Positions 7,492 through 17,542 of a stretch of 64,000 nucleotides of DNA are shown piece by piece. This stretch comes from Verrucomicrobiota bacterium (GTDB taxonomy: Bacteria > Verrucomicrobiota > Verrucomicrobiia > Chthoniobacterales > Terrimicrobiaceae): contig JAPLTF010000032.1 of NCBI GenBank assembly GCA_026398275.1, forward strand, positions 1 through 64,000, in the 5' to 3' direction. The position numbers and the translations under genes are program-made. The notes under the pieces are model-generated. The model worked only from the letters and a program-made list of their open reading frames with translations. It did no database searches and was not told the DNA's origin. The stretch's first letter is position 1, and every line of letters begins with the position of its first letter.

Positions 7492-8903
7492 GGTCTTTTG
7501 TGTTTATTGATTTTACGTTTCTCAGCGGAGCGCGCCGTGTCCGGCGTTTGGGTTATATCTTTCCAGCGCTGAAAGCGTCTACTGAGCAGTTCTTTGTTAG
7601 TGCTATCCGGAAAGAAAGTATCATTTACCGGGGGGTGCCCCCCCCGCAGCGAGACGCCCGCAATGGCCGCGGCACCATCCAGGCCATCACCAGCCGACCG
7701 AACGAGCTGGCAATCAAAGATGTTCGCGACGAGTTGGACCCATTCATCGAGGCGGCTTCCCCCCCCGAGCACCACGATGCCCCCCCCCGGCTTGCAAAAA
7801 TCATCTCCCGCCAGGCGCCGGAGGGAGAAGGCAATCCCCTCCAGCACGGCATAAGCTTTTTCCTCCAGTATGCCTTCTCCCTTCCACGCTTGCGCCGAGC
7901 CCCATTCATCGGGAGAGAATATGACAGAATCCTCGCGAACCCGTGCCTGTCGCATGGAGCGGATAAAGCGCATGGAATCGACGCCTCCATGAAGAAAATC
8001 ATCTGCCCAATCGAGCGCCGAGCAGGCGTGGATCAGAACCAGCAATTCATAGTGGCCGCCTCCCGGGTATGGCCCCCAAAGGCCCCTCGAAGAGTATGGG
8101 CCAGGATGATTCCCGGCATGCCGGTAGAGCACGCCTGCGGTTCCAAGCGTCAGGATGGAGCGCCCTGCGCTGCAGCCGCTTCCGACGGCTCCGGCGGTAT
8201 GATCATTCCCGGCCATCACGACCTCGAGATCCGGCGCAAACTCGAATCCCTGCGCATGGGGATTTCCTGGCAGCACCTCGCCAATCTTCACCAGTCCTCC
8301 GAGCTGGCCTGCTTGGATCCCGGTGGCCATCAATGCGCGCGGGCACCAAGTCCCGTCGGGAATCGAGTAAAAACCGCTCATCGCCGCGAGGTTGGTATCC
8401 GTCCTCTGCGCCGCACCCAACTGCATGGCGAGATAGGAGGGAAGCGAAGCGACCCTCATCTCCGCTGGCAGCCCGTGTACCCGCTTCCACCAAAGCACCT
8501 TGCTAATCATGTGGGTCGGCTTGACGGAAGGGGACCCGCTCCGGGAATGAAATTCCTCTCCGAGGGTCTCCTGCAATTCCGAAGCCTCCTGGGTCGCCCT
8601 CGCATCCGCCCATCCGAGGAAGGGTCCCTGCGCGTGGCCTGAGGGATGCAGAACGGTAAAAGTCTGGGCCTGGCTGGTGAAGGAAACCTTCCGGATGTCC
8701 CGGAGGGAAATCCCTGCGCTGCGGCACAGATCCCCGAGCAGCCCGCGGAAGCAGTCGTTGACGGCATCGGGTAAAAGCTCGACCCGCGAGTTGGAGTGGA
8801 CGGAGTAAGGCAGCGGCCTTGAAGCATCCGCCAGCCGAAGGCCATCGGAGCTGTAAACAGCGGCCTTCATATTCGTCGAGCCGCAATCTATCGCGACGAT
8901 CAT
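7488..8903 (-). CDS. FGGY-family carbohydrate kinase
   Basis: A 471-residue sugar kinase. The N-terminal actin-like domain starts with the phosphate-binding IAIDCGSTNMKAAVY-type motif (seen as VAIDCGSTNMK). The second domain shows VMAGNDHTAGAVGSG, LTLGTAGVLYR and the C-terminal GGIVVLGGGSRLDEW. Xylulokinase, gluconate kinase and related enzymes share this layout; the substrate cannot be read. In this uronate operon it could phosphorylate 2-keto-3-deoxygluconate or a ketose. Two G tracts of 9 and 8 bases (on the complement at 7780-7788 and 7759-7766) encode the Gly-rich motif and are possible slippage points. Overlaps both neighbours by 4 bases. Confidence 0.88.
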   Translation of the reverse strand: MIVAIDCGSTNMKAAVYSSDGLRLADASRPLPYSVHSNSRVELLPDAVNDCFRGLLGDLCRSAGISLRDIRKVSFTSQAQTFTVLHPSGHAQGPFLGWADARATQEASELQETLGEEFHSRSGSPSVKPTHMISKVLWWKRVHGLPAEMRVASLPSYLAMQLGAAQRTDTNLAAMSGFYSIPDGTWCPRALMATGIQAGQLGGLVKIGEVLPGNPHAQGFEFAPDLEVVMAGNDHTAGAVGSGCSAGRSILTLGTAGVLYRHAGNHPGPYSSRGLWGPYPGGGHYELLVLIHACSALDWADDFLHGGVDSMRFIRSMRQARVREDSVIFSPDEWGSAQAWKGEGILEEKAYAVLEGIAFSLRRLAGDDFCKPGGGIVVLGGGSRLDEWVQLVANIFDCQLVRSAGDGLDGAAAIAGVSLRGGHPPVNDTFFPDSTNKELLSRRFQRWKDITQTPDTARSAEKRKINKHKRP

Positions 8904-10282
8904 TGCGGGGCTCCTGTCTCATCGCGCGAGCATGTGATCCGCCCAATCAGCGCGATGGTGCTTTCGACAAACCTCTTCCCCATTGCGGCAGGGAACACGG
9001 CCATTTGCGCCTCATATCCGCCGGCGCTCTCGGCCTCGGGCGTCACGATGTAGCCCTGAAGTTCCCCGTTCGCCATGGTCGTTACGAACGCGCGCAGCGG
9101 GGAGAGGGATTTAACCTCGAGTCCGTATTCGACAAAAAACTCCCCCGGCCAGGCGACAACAGCAGTGTCGCCCACGCGAAACACCTGGATTTCCGCTTCG
9201 CGGTATTGTTGCCGGACCGCTTCCGCTTCGCCGGAGGCCTCGGCAATCGCCAAAGTCAGCACCTCCTCGGCCCCGAAGACCGTGCATTCTGCGGTGCGAA
9301 CTTTCGCATGTCCGGCCTGGGCCAGCTTCAGCTCCTCATAATTTTTCCTGGCCTCCTCCAAGCGGATGGCGGCCGCTTCCTTGGAGGGGAACGCCTTCCC
9401 CTCAAGCGGAATTTTGACCATCGAGGAATCGAGGGTGATGTTCGTTTGGAAACCGGTCAGCGCATGCAGAGCCCCTTCGATGCGCGCTCCCAATGCCAGC
9501 CCGAGGCGTTCGGCTTCGGCGAAGGTCTGGGCACGAACGAACCGCCGGGGGCTTTGGTTTCCGCTGACCCCGTTCAGATAGACGAGGCCTGCGCCAAACA
9601 CCTTTTCGAGATGGGTCCTTGTGAAGGCAATGAAGTCGCCGGAAAAAAGTGTGGAGTCCTCGTGGAGGACCGTCGGATGCATTCCATAAATGGAGAGGAT
9701 GGCCAGCGGGCCGCCCTCGCCAGGACGGCGCACCAGCAGCAGGCCCGCATCAGGATCCTCGGGGCCGTTCGGATCGATCCGGTTTCCTCCCGCCAATCCC
9801 GCGACGTTGGCACTCGTCATGGCGATCTCAGCCGGCTCCAGAGCGCGCCAGGCTTTGATCGCCGCCTTCGCCGTCTCACCGCACGAAAACTCGAGATACT
9901 CAGGATCGCAGGGAGGGACAACCGGATCCCCCTTAAACACGAGGAGATCAGCGGCCAGCGGACCCGAGTGCGTATGCGTCGCCCCGATCAGAATATTCTC
10001 CGGAGGGATGCCGGTCGCATCGGAAATCCGCACCCGACAATCGCGGGTCCATCCGGGAGAGACAAAGAGTAGATCCACCGAGAGGAAGATGAGCGCCCGC
10101 CCGCCGCTCTCGAGAGAGAGGGCGGAAGCCAGCAGGGGATCGTGCGTGCCGGTGGAGATCCGTTCCACGTGGGGATAGCCGACCAGGAAGCAAGGTTTCC
10201 CGGGAGTGATGTCGGCGCGTCCGAATCCCGCCCGCAGGCCGATAGGATTCCCGGTTTCCGGTTTCCGGTTTTCGATTCCCAT
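8900..10282 (-). CDS. Neutral/alkaline ceramidase-like hydrolase (PF04734 type)
   Basis: A 460-residue protein from the ATG at 10282, eight bases after the thiolase stop. It has family hallmarks: GFGRADITPGKP at the N terminus, the metal-site motif GATHTHSGP (His103 and His105), YGMHPTVLH and GVSGNQSPRR, which sits where neutral ceramidases carry their serine nucleophile. No signal peptide is evident, so it probably acts in the cytoplasm. True ceramide hydrolysis is unlikely to be its only meaning. In a sugar operon that has lost nagA, amide cleavage on an N-acyl sugar is a reasonable inference. Two further homologues lie at 32113 (broken) and 57472. Confidence 0.8.
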   Translation of the reverse strand: MGIENRKPETGNPIGLRAGFGRADITPGKPCFLVGYPHVERISTGTHDPLLASALSLESGGRALIFLSVDLLFVSPGWTRDCRVRISDATGIPPENILIGATHTHSGPLAADLLVFKGDPVVPPCDPEYLEFSCGETAKAAIKAWRALEPAEIAMTSANVAGLAGGNRIDPNGPEDPDAGLLLVRRPGEGGPLAILSIYGMHPTVLHEDSTLFSGDFIAFTRTHLEKVFGAGLVYLNGVSGNQSPRRFVRAQTFAEAERLGLALGARIEGALHALTGFQTNITLDSSMVKIPLEGKAFPSKEAAAIRLEEARKNYEELKLAQAGHAKVRTAECTVFGAEEVLTLAIAEASGEAEAVRQQYREAEIQVFRVGDTAVVAWPGEFFVEYGLEVKSLSPLRAFVTTMANGELQGYIVTPEAESAGGYEAQMAVFPAAMGKRFVESTIALIGRITCSRDETGAPQ

Positions 10283-10290
10283 ATCAGTTC

Positions 10291-11448
10291 CTAACGCGGG
10301 ACCTCCAACGCGAGAGCGATGCCCATGCCTCCTCCGACGCAGAGGCTGCCAAGACCGCTTTTGATCTGTCCGGCGGCGATCCGGTTGGCCAGGTGGGTTG
10401 CCAACCGTGCGCCGCTCGCGCCGATCGGGTGGCCGATGGCAATCGCCCCCCCGCACGGATTCAAGCGCGCCTTATCGAGGTGCAACTCCCTCGAGCAAGC
10501 GAGCGCCTGCGCGGCAAAAGCCTCGTTGATCTCGACGGCATCGAAGTCCCCGGGGGCGAGCGAAAATCGCGCCTGGAGTTTTTCCACGGCATGCACCGGG
10601 CCGAGCCCCATCATGCCAGGGTCACAGCCGACCGTGGCCCAGCCCGCAACCCGCGCCATCGGCGTCCATCCGAAATTCCGGCACGCCGTTTCGCTGGCCA
10701 GCAAAAGCACGGCGGCGCCATCGTTGAGTCCCGAGGCATTGGCCGCAGTGACAGTCCCCTCCGGCAGGAAGGAGGGGGCCAGCCGGGCGAGCTTCTCCTC
10801 CGAGGAGTCCGGACGTGCCTGCTCATCGGTCGAAAGGCCTTCCAGCGTGATTCGTTCGCGGGCAAAATCTCCGCGCGCCTCGGCATCGGCCCAAGCCCGA
10901 TGGCTGCGCACCGCGAAGGCATCCTGCTCCGCGCGCCCGATCGCGTAGCTCGAGGCCAACCGCTCGGCCGTGAGCGCCATGTGCTCCCCGGAGGAAGGGT
11001 CGATCAACCCGTCCTGAAGCACGGAATCCACCAGCCGCACGTCTCCGAGCTTTTTCCCGGCACGACTCTCACACAACAGGCGGGGCGCCAGGCTCATGGA
11101 CTCAGTTCCCCCACAGAGCACCGCTGCGGCCTCCCCGGAGCGGATGGCCTGGATGCCGGCCAGAAGTGAGGTCATGCCCGAAGCGCACATTTGATTGACC
11201 GTGAAGGCGGGAGTTTCCTGAGCCAGGCCCAGCCCGAGGCTCACCTGCCGGGCGATATTCATACCATGACCGGCTCCCAGCACATTGCCGAGGATGCAAA
11301 GATCAATGGCGCTGCGATCAACGCCCTGCAATGTCGCCTCCCCGGCAGCCAGCGCGAGCTGCACCGGGGAAAGCCCGGCTAACCGGCCTAGAAAACGTCC
11401 AAACGGGGTGCGCTTGGCAGCTACGATGAAGATGTCGGATGTGTTCAT
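10291..11448 (-). CDS. Acetyl-CoA C-acyltransferase (thiolase)
   Basis: A 385-residue thiolase. The acylation cysteine is Cys88 in [10 protein letters not shown], followed by CGGTESMS, then the NEAFAAQ and [10 protein letters not shown] motifs and the second active-site cysteine in [12 protein letters not shown]. The length is normal and the active site looks intact. It would interconvert acetyl-CoA and acetoacetyl-CoA or cleave a longer 3-oxoacyl-CoA. Its start overlaps the CoA-transferase stop by 4 bases. With the SDR upstream it forms a three-gene short-chain acyl-CoA module. Confidence 0.92.
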   Translation of the reverse strand: MNTSDIFIVAAKRTPFGRFLGRLAGLSPVQLALAAGEATLQGVDRSAIDLCILGNVLGAGHGMNIARQVSLGLGLAQETPAFTVNQMCASGMTSLLAGIQAIRSGEAAAVLCGGTESMSLAPRLLCESRAGKKLGDVRLVDSVLQDGLIDPSSGEHMALTAERLASSYAIGRAEQDAFAVRSHRAWADAEARGDFARERITLEGLSTDEQARPDSSEEKLARLAPSFLPEGTVTAANASGLNDGAAVLLLASETACRNFGWTPMARVAGWATVGCDPGMMGLGPVHAVEKLQARFSLAPGDFDAVEINEAFAAQALACSRELHLDKARLNPCGGAIAIGHPIGASGARLATHLANRIAAGQIKSGLGSLCVGGGMGIALALEVPR

Positions 11449-12989
11449 AAGTGAGGATGTTGGAAACAGTGGGACGGCATTTCGCGAATCGAGCCGACAA
11501 TGGGACGGAAATCCATAAGCGCAAGGATGTGCTGATCGACATCAATCCCAGGCGCGATCTCCACGAGCTCCAGGCCCTGCGCACCGAGTCGAAAAACCGC
11601 CCGCTCCGTGATGTATAGCACCGTCTGGCCGCGCGCCTGCGACTGCGCCGCGCTGAAGGAAATCTGCTCGACCTGGCAGGGGAACTTTCGCACACGCCCC
11701 TCCCGGACGATCTCCAGGCGGCCATTCCGGTAGCGGGCATCGACATCGCCTGCGGTGAAGGTCCCGCAGAAGACCACCTTGCGCGCCGACTGCGCGATAT
11801 TGATGAAGCCCCCCACTCCAGCGATGCGTGGCCCGAAGCGCGAGACGTTCACATTTCCTTGCTCATCAATCTGGGCTGCTCCCAGGGCGGCGAAATCCAG
11901 GCCGCCTCCATCGTAGAAATCAAACTGCGCCGGTTGATCGATGACCGCCTCGGGATATTCGGAAGCCCCAAAGGAAAGCCCGCCGGCCGGCATGCCGCCG
12001 ATGGGGCCGCTCTCCACGGTCATCGTCATATTGCCCGTGAGGCGTCGCTCGGCCGCCATGCGCGCAATCCCCTCGGGCATCCCGATGCCCAGATTGACAA
12101 TCGCGCCGGGCTCGATCTCGTCGCATGCCCGGCTGGCGATGATCCGGCGCGCTCCCTCCGGAAGCGGGGTGCTGCACGGCTCGAAATCCCTGCGGGGCAC
12201 CGCCGACACATAGCGGGCATTGAACTCCTCGGCGAAGGTCTGAGGGTGCTGCCCCGGCTCGGACACCACGAGATAATCCACCAGGATTCCTGGCACGGCC
12301 ACCTCCTGAGGCGGCAGGGGATGGTCCAAAATCCCGTCCACCTGCGCGATGGTGCGGCCGCCGGAATTACGAACCGCTTGAGCGATCGGCAGCATCTCGC
12401 CCTTGATCGCCTCCCGACAGGTGGAGAGATTGCCGAGGCAGTCCGCCACGCTCGCGCGAATGAACGCGACGTCGAGCGGTAGCGAGTGGTAGAGCAACCA
12501 GTCCCGGCCACGCAGGCGCACTTTTTCCACCAGATCACGCGGGGTGCAGGCATTGAGCCGTCCTCCATCGAGATCAGGGTCGGCAAACGTTCCCAGGCCG
12601 ACATGCGTGAGGCAGCCGGGCCGGCCGGCGGCGATGTCGCGGAAAAGCTGGCAGATGACGCCTTGCGGAAAGTTATACGCCTCGATGGCCTCCTCGACCG
12701 CCAGCCTTCCCAATGCCGGAGCCAGCGCCCAGTGGCCACCGATCACCCGCCGGAGCAGCCCCCGATGCGCGAGGTGATTCATCCCCCGCGATTTGCCGTC
12801 CCCCTGCCCTGCCGCATAGACCAGCGTGAGTCCGCGCGGCTGTCCCTCCGCAAGGAATCGCCGCTCCAAGGCGCTCGTGAGCACCTCCGGATGCCCGATG
12901 CCGACAAAGCCGCCGGAGACGAGCGTGCTGCCGCTTTCCACCAGCTCTGCCGCCTCCCCGGGGGTGCAGATTTTTAATGCCCGTGCCAT
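11445..12989 (-). CDS. Family I CoA-transferase, fused alpha and beta halves
   Basis: A 514-residue single-chain CoA-transferase of the propionate or 3-oxoacid type. The first half contains [13 protein letters not shown]. The second half has [10 protein letters not shown] and the catalytic glutamate, about Glu326, in [10 protein letters not shown], then [10 protein letters not shown]. Such enzymes move CoA between acetyl-CoA and acids such as acetoacetate or propionate through a glutamyl thioester. The gene is placed directly before thiolase and 15 bases after the SDR, suggesting a linear route from a 3-hydroxy acid to acetyl-CoA. Confidence 0.88.
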   Translation of the reverse strand: MARALKICTPGEAAELVESGSTLVSGGFVGIGHPEVLTSALERRFLAEGQPRGLTLVYAAGQGDGKSRGMNHLAHRGLLRRVIGGHWALAPALGRLAVEEAIEAYNFPQGVICQLFRDIAAGRPGCLTHVGLGTFADPDLDGGRLNACTPRDLVEKVRLRGRDWLLYHSLPLDVAFIRASVADCLGNLSTCREAIKGEMLPIAQAVRNSGGRTIAQVDGILDHPLPPQEVAVPGILVDYLVVSEPGQHPQTFAEEFNARYVSAVPRRDFEPCSTPLPEGARRIIASRACDEIEPGAIVNLGIGMPEGIARMAAERRLTGNMTMTVESGPIGGMPAGGLSFGASEYPEAVIDQPAQFDFYDGGGLDFAALGAAQIDEQGNVNVSRFGPRIAGVGGFINIAQSARKVVFCGTFTAGDVDARYRNGRLEIVREGRVRKFPCQVEQISFSAAQSQARGQTVLYITERAVFRLGAQGLELVEIAPGIDVDQHILALMDFRPIVGSIREMPSHCFQHPHL

Positions 12990-13004
12990 GTGGAGAAGCG
13001 AGGA

Positions 13005-13757
13005 TCAGCCGATCCACCCTCCATTGACTTGCAGCGTCTGGCCGGTGATGTAGGCGGCAAGCGGGCTGGCCAGAAAAAGGACGGCGTTGGCGATGTCCTG
13101 CGGCTCGCCGAATTTCCCCAAAGGGATCTGCTTGAGCATTTCCATTCTGACATCCTCGGGGATGGACTTGCCCATCTCGGTGAGCACCACTCCGGGGGCG
13201 ATGGCATTGACCGTGGTGCCCTTGCGGCCCAGCTCGCGGCTCAGAACCCTTGTCAACCCGATCACTCCCGCCTTCGCGGCGGCATAGTTGGCCTGCCCAA
13301 AAAATCCGACAATGGCGGCGATGGATGCCATGTTGATGATCCTCGCCCCGGCTCCGAGATGCGGCAGGCACGCCTTGCTCATGTTGAAGACACCGGTCAG
13401 GTTTGTGTCGATCACCGTCTGCCACTCGTCGGCGCTCATCTTGCCGATGCTGCGATCCCGCAGGATGCCGGCGTTGTTGACAAGGATGTCGACGGCACCG
13501 AAACGGGAAGCCGTCTCTGCCGCCACCCGCTCAGCTGCGGCCGGGTCGCGCACGTCGCCTTCCAGCGCAAGGCAGCCGGCCCCCAACTCTTCCGCGAGCA
13601 GTTGCGCCCGGTTCCTGTTATGCCCCTGCCCGTCCTCGAAGTAGGTGATGACGACATGCGCGCCAGCGCGGTGGAGGGTCCGGGCGGTCTGCTCGCCGAG
13701 CCCCTGTCCGCCCCCGGTGACCAGGGCGGCTTTTCCTTCAAGGTTTATGGTGATCAT
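13005..13757 (-). CDS. Short-chain dehydrogenase/reductase, FabG/PhaB-like
   Basis: A 250-residue classical SDR. It has the nucleotide motif TGGGQGLG (14-21), NNAG (94-97) and the catalytic residues Ser145, Tyr158 and Lys162 in NMASIAA and ANYAAAKAG. VNAIAPG follows as in FabG proteins. The ATG at 13757 is chosen because residues before it do not fit the fold. Neighbouring CoA-transferase and thiolase point to 3-oxoacyl-CoA reduction or 3-hydroxybutyrate oxidation. A sugar-alcohol substrate is also possible. Confidence 0.88.
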   Translation of the reverse strand: MITINLEGKAALVTGGGQGLGEQTARTLHRAGAHVVITYFEDGQGHNRNRAQLLAEELGAGCLALEGDVRDPAAAERVAAETASRFGAVDILVNNAGILRDRSIGKMSADEWQTVIDTNLTGVFNMSKACLPHLGAGARIINMASIAAIVGFFGQANYAAAKAGVIGLTRVLSRELGRKGTTVNAIAPGVVLTEMGKSIPEDVRMEMLKQIPLGKFGEPQDIANAVLFLASPLAAYITGQTLQVNGGWIG

Positions 13758-13826
13758 AAGATTTCTGAGAGCAAAGTTTGCATGATGACGTCGCCCTCCT
13801 CGCACGGATAACCAAAGTTCATTCTC

Positions 13827-14254
13827 TCAGTATCCGAGATCCCAGCGGGTTTCGATGTTTGCGGCAGCGGTCTCGGAAACCCAGACATCCGTGCGGGTGG
13901 TCTGCAGGACGGATTCCGGCAGGAGTGGAGTGACCGGACCGTGCAGGCAGAGCCGGGTGGTGAGGCGCTGCCAGGACTGGAAGCTGCCGCCGACCGTGAT
14001 GCTGTGCATCGAAATCCGATGCTTGGCCGCGAGGATTTGCGCGGGGCCCACCGTCGCTGCCTTTGGCGGGACGGCCGTGAGGTCTCCGCTCGCACCAAAG
14101 CAACCGTGCAGCGAATTTTGGGCGATTGTGAAGGGTTCGGGTGGCGGGTGATGTCCTCGCGTTTGATGGCGCGGACGCGGGCCACTGCCTCCTTGTCGCG
14201 GAAGGGGACAAAGGAGGCGGGTTCAAATTCGAATTTTTGACTTTTGTCTTTCAT
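13827..14254 (-). pseudogene. NagB-superfamily deaminase/isomerase, internally deleted and frameshifted
   Basis: The first ~43 codons (FRDKEAVARVRAIKREDITR, then HPNP) and a later stretch in a different frame (IAQNSLHGCFGASGDLTAVP, then PKAATVGPAQILAAKHRISM and the tail NIETRWDLGY) correspond to the two ends of a long glucosamine-6-phosphate isomerase-like family that I recall from Planctomycetes and Verrucomicrobia. The roughly 200 residues expected between them are absent. The join lies near 14120-14130 within a short run of C residues, and the frame changes there. The remnant is non-functional and kept in the operon between the alanine dehydrogenase and SDR genes. Confidence 0.75.
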
Positions 14255-14315
14255 AAATCAGGTAGGGCAATGCGTTGCCATCGGGATGGGTTAAAATGTG
14301 TATTGCTCCATGGCA

Positions 14316-15413
14316 TCATGTCCCGGCAGCTAGGCAATCCATCCCGTGAGCGCTCGCCACTGCCTTGCATGTCAACCTGCCATCCCGGATATTCAACCCG
14401 GACAAAAGACCGGGCATGTGCGCCAGCGCCTCATCCAATCCGCGGTCGGCTATGGCTTCTACATACCGGCATGTCACGTTCGTGAGTGCATGGGTGGCTG
14501 TGCGGGCATAGGCCCCGGGCATGTTGGCCACGCAGTAGTGCGTAATCCCCTCTTCGATAAAAACGGGATCGTGATGGGTTGTCGGGCGAGAGGTTTCGAT
14601 ACAGCCACCCTGGTCGATCGCGATGTCCACCAAAACCGAACCGGGCTTCATCAACCGCAGCATCTCTCGCGTGATCAACTTCGGGGCCTTCGCTCCGGGC
14701 ACCAGAACCGCGCCAATGAGAAGATCCGCGGACGGCAAAAGCTCAAGGAGATTGGCCTCGCTGGAGAAAAGCGTATTGGCCGTGCTCATGGTGATATCAA
14801 TAAACCTCATCCGCTCGAGATCCACCTCGAGAATCGTGACATCGGCCCCCAAGCCGGTTGCCATGCGAGCGGCATTCAGACCGCTCGTGCCCCCGCCAAT
14901 GACGACAACCTTGCCCGGAAGCACTCCTGGAACCCCTCCCAGGAGAACCCCTTTGCCTCCATTGTGCTTGGCGAGAAAGTAGCCGCCCACAATCACCGAC
15001 ATGCGCCCGGCAATTTCGCTCATCGGCTCCAGAAGCGGCAGCCGATGGTTCACATTCACCGTCTCGTACGCGATGCAAGTGGCGCCGCTTGCCAGCAACC
15101 CCTCGGTGAGCGCACGGTTGGCAGCCAAATGCAGATAGGTAAAAAGAATTTGCCCTTTCTTGAGAAGAGGTATCTCGGATGCCAGCGGTTCCTTGACCTT
15201 GACCACCAGGTCCGTCTCGAATGTTTCCTCGTGCATATCGACGACTTTTGCCCCCGCGGATTTGTAGTCCGCATCAGAGATTCCGATTCCCTCTCCCGCG
15301 CCCTTCTCGACCGCGACGCGATGCCCTCTCTTAACGAATTGGTAAGCGGCGGAGGGCAGCAGTGAGACGCGAAATTCCTGTTCTTTGATTTCTTTGGGTA
15401 TGCCGATGTTCAT
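14316..15413 (-). CDS. ald: Alanine dehydrogenase
   Basis: A 365-residue NAD-dependent alanine dehydrogenase that interconverts alanine and pyruvate plus ammonia. It begins [18 protein letters not shown], a family signature. Lys74 (VKVKEP) and His95 (TYLHLA) match the substrate-binding and catalytic residues. The Rossmann motif [13 protein letters not shown] is at about 169-181, and [17 protein letters not shown] closes the active site. In an operon with sugar deaminases and glutamate dehydrogenase it could handle released ammonia. A broken second copy is at 34796-35516. Confidence 0.95.
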   Translation of the reverse strand: MNIGIPKEIKEQEFRVSLLPSAAYQFVKRGHRVAVEKGAGEGIGISDADYKSAGAKVVDMHEETFETDLVVKVKEPLASEIPLLKKGQILFTYLHLAANRALTEGLLASGATCIAYETVNVNHRLPLLEPMSEIAGRMSVIVGGYFLAKHNGGKGVLLGGVPGVLPGKVVVIGGGTSGLNAARMATGLGADVTILEVDLERMRFIDITMSTANTLFSSEANLLELLPSADLLIGAVLVPGAKAPKLITREMLRLMKPGSVLVDIAIDQGGCIETSRPTTHHDPVFIEEGITHYCVANMPGAYARTATHALTNVTCRYVEAIADRGLDEALAHMPGLLSGLNIRDGRLTCKAVASAHGMDCLAAGT

Positions 15414-15422
15414 GGTGTGATG

Positions 15423-16385
15423 TTATTTGTTGAGTTGTTGAGGCCGGTTCCCATCGAGCCAGTTGAACGTGTTGAGGTGGGAAATTTTCTCGACGAGTTC
15501 GGGAGGGAGCGAATCCAAGCACTCCACTTCGCGCTCATAGCTGCTCCGAAGGCTCATCTTTGCGTCGACGTAGGAGTAGAAGGGAGCGTCGCTGCCCCAT
15601 ATGAGTTTGTCGGGAAAAGCGGCGGCGAGATCCGTGAGCACTGTCTCAGGGGAGTTGTAATCGCTGGGAAATCTCGCGTCCTCCGGGGCCACGGTCGCCA
15701 GGCCCTTCACCGCGCACTCACAGTGAATGACGTGCGCGGAACAGTCGAACCAGGTGTTCGGAAGCTCCGCAACTTTTTGAAGGCTCGGATGGTGAAAACG
15801 GCAGGAATGAGCGAGAAGGAATCGCACATCGGGGCGCGCCACGGCCACCGCCAGAATATCAGCGCACTGCGACCACTTGTCGGTGGGATTGATGCTCGAA
15901 TGGATCAGCAGCGGCAGGTTGTGCTCCGCGGCGAAATCGAGCATGCAAGCGGCCTTGCCGAGCAAACCGGTGATCGGCGACTGGATGATCGTCGCCTGGA
16001 TTTTGATGCCAAAAACTTTGAAGTCGCGGATCACCTGCCTCCACTCGCCGACCTGCTCGGCGGCCAATCGCCCGGGATCAGCCATCAGGAAAGGCATCAC
16101 CCGGTCGGCGCTTTGCGGATGAATCCGGTAGATTTCCTCAAGCAGCCGCTTGTTCTCAAAGCGATAGGGCACACCGTCGAATGTTCCGGTATATGAAATC
16201 TTCCCCTCGCGCATCCCCGCGAGATCCAGGTCGAGATAGCTCACGAATGGGAAGACAACTGCCCGGTCGATACCCGAGCGCTCTGCCTCGCCAAGAAATT
16301 CCGGCAGGTCGAGCGCATAGGGAGACCAGCCGTTCAAATAGAAAAGCGGATCGACTCCGATATGGACGTGGTTGTCGATTTTCAT
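15423..16385 (-). CDS. Amidohydrolase 2-family metal-dependent hydrolase
   Basis: A 320-residue TIM-barrel hydrolase from the ATG at 16385, which overlaps the stop of the dehydrogenase gene by 4 bases. Features are the N-terminal metal motif IDNHVHIG, the strand motif GIKIQATI, LLIHSSINPT, FLLAHSC and WGSDAPFY, which carries the conserved Asp. Family members act on aromatic acids, lactones or sugar lactones. Here a sugar lactone or amide is plausible but not shown by sequence. Continuous with the alanine dehydrogenase gene downstream. Confidence 0.8.
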   Translation of the reverse strand: MKIDNHVHIGVDPLFYLNGWSPYALDLPEFLGEAERSGIDRAVVFPFVSYLDLDLAGMREGKISYTGTFDGVPYRFENKRLLEEIYRIHPQSADRVMPFLMADPGRLAAEQVGEWRQVIRDFKVFGIKIQATIIQSPITGLLGKAACMLDFAAEHNLPLLIHSSINPTDKWSQCADILAVAVARPDVRFLLAHSCRFHHPSLQKVAELPNTWFDCSAHVIHCECAVKGLATVAPEDARFPSDYNSPETVLTDLAAAFPDKLIWGSDAPFYSYVDAKMSLRSSYEREVECLDSLPPELVEKISHLNTFNWLDGNRPQQLNK

Positions 16386-17530
16386 GTGACGTGTTCTACC
16401 AGTCGCGTTTCCCCGGTTTTCGCTGATTCGAGCGCGGCGGTGAAGATCCGGTGGCTGAGGTTGGCTTCGGCGGGAGTCGCGCATCCGGCAAATTTTGATG
16501 GGGGGTTGCCCGTGGCCACCTCGTTGAGGAATGCCGCCCACATTTGCAGGATTGCGTCGGTGAATCCGAACTCGAAATTCGGGCCGGTGATCGTCTTGTA
16601 GGCTGGGGTATATCCCGTCTCGACCGCGCGGAACGACTGCTCGCCGCCGGTGTATTCGAGAAGTTGCAGCACGTTCGGGCTGGCGCTCGACCAACGCGCG
16701 CAGGCCTTGGTGCCGATGATCTCGGCATACCAGGTGTCCTTCTGTCCGGGCGCAATGCGCTGGGTTTTGAGTGTCCATGGGAAATGGAATCCGTCCGCCG
16801 GATCAAGGGCCTCGCACAGCAAGGTCGCGTTGTCCCAGGTTTTGCAGGGAGCCATCCCGCCTTTGCCGTCCGGGCGCTCGGTGATGATATTGGACAGGAT
16901 GGCGCGGACGTTGAGCGCCTGCCAGCCGGCCCGGAACGGGATATGGCAGGCGTGCATTCCAAGATCTCCCAGCACGCCATATTCGCCATTGATCTCGACC
17001 ATGCGCTTCCAGTTGATTGGCTTCGCCGGGTCGAGGTCGCTCGAATGCAGGAACCCGGTGTTGGCTTCCAGTATCCGCCCGAAGGCGCGGGCCTCGACCA
17101 TCCCGCCCATGCGCTGCATGGCCGGAAAGAACGGAAACTGCGAGGAGCACCGGACGAAGGAGGTTTTTTCCATGGCCCCCAGGATGGCCGTGTTCGCCGC
17201 GAGATCGATCCCGAACGGCTTCTCCCCCATCAGGTGCTTGCCAGCCCGGATCGTCGCCCCGTAAATCTCCTCGTGAAGATTGTGCGGCACCGCCGCATAG
17301 ACGGCATCAATCTCCTTGTTGGCAAGCAACTCCCGGTAGTCGGAGGTATATTGCTTCACCCCCGGAAAGTGAGCTCTAAACCAATCAAAACTGGCTGGAC
17401 TCCGGTTGCAGACCCCGACAATCTCCGGTCGCGCCGGCGGGTCGTTCAGGTGGCACCAGCGCGCGGCCGCACTCGCAAATTCGCGGGCCATGAGGCCGGC
17501 GCCAATAATTCCAAATCGGATGGTTTTCAT
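16382..17530 (-). CDS. Gfo/Idh/MocA-family oxidoreductase
   Basis: A 382-residue NAD(P)-dependent sugar dehydrogenase. The Rossmann motif FGIIGAGLMA is at 6-15 and the family signature EKPFG at 103-107. GVLGDLGMHACHIPF contains the usual Asp/His pair of the C-terminal domain. Members oxidise or isomerise sugars and inositols or act on glycosides through a 3-keto intermediate. Length and motifs are complete. It sits between glutamate dehydrogenase and the amidohydrolase. A collapsed relative is at 44640-44786. Confidence 0.88.
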   Translation of the reverse strand: MKTIRFGIIGAGLMAREFASAAARWCHLNDPPARPEIVGVCNRSPASFDWFRAHFPGVKQYTSDYRELLANKEIDAVYAAVPHNLHEEIYGATIRAGKHLMGEKPFGIDLAANTAILGAMEKTSFVRCSSQFPFFPAMQRMGGMVEARAFGRILEANTGFLHSSDLDPAKPINWKRMVEINGEYGVLGDLGMHACHIPFRAGWQALNVRAILSNIITERPDGKGGMAPCKTWDNATLLCEALDPADGFHFPWTLKTQRIAPGQKDTWYAEIIGTKACARWSSASPNVLQLLEYTGGEQSFRAVETGYTPAYKTITGPNFEFGFTDAILQMWAAFLNEVATGNPPSKFAGCATPAEANLSHRIFTAALESAKTGETRLVEHVT

Positions 17531-17542
17531 GTGTATCGATTT

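Noticed and set aside
10457-11448. Extended N terminus for the ceramidase-like protein reaching back into the thiolase gene
   Set aside because: The added 58 residues are basic, low in hydrophobic pattern and overlap the thiolase in another frame; the ATG at 10282 gives the family start.
15423-16778. Amidohydrolase with a 130-residue N-terminal extension
   Set aside because: The extension is a shadow of the Gfo/Idh/MocA gene; the ATG at 16385 with a 4-base overlap gives the normal start.
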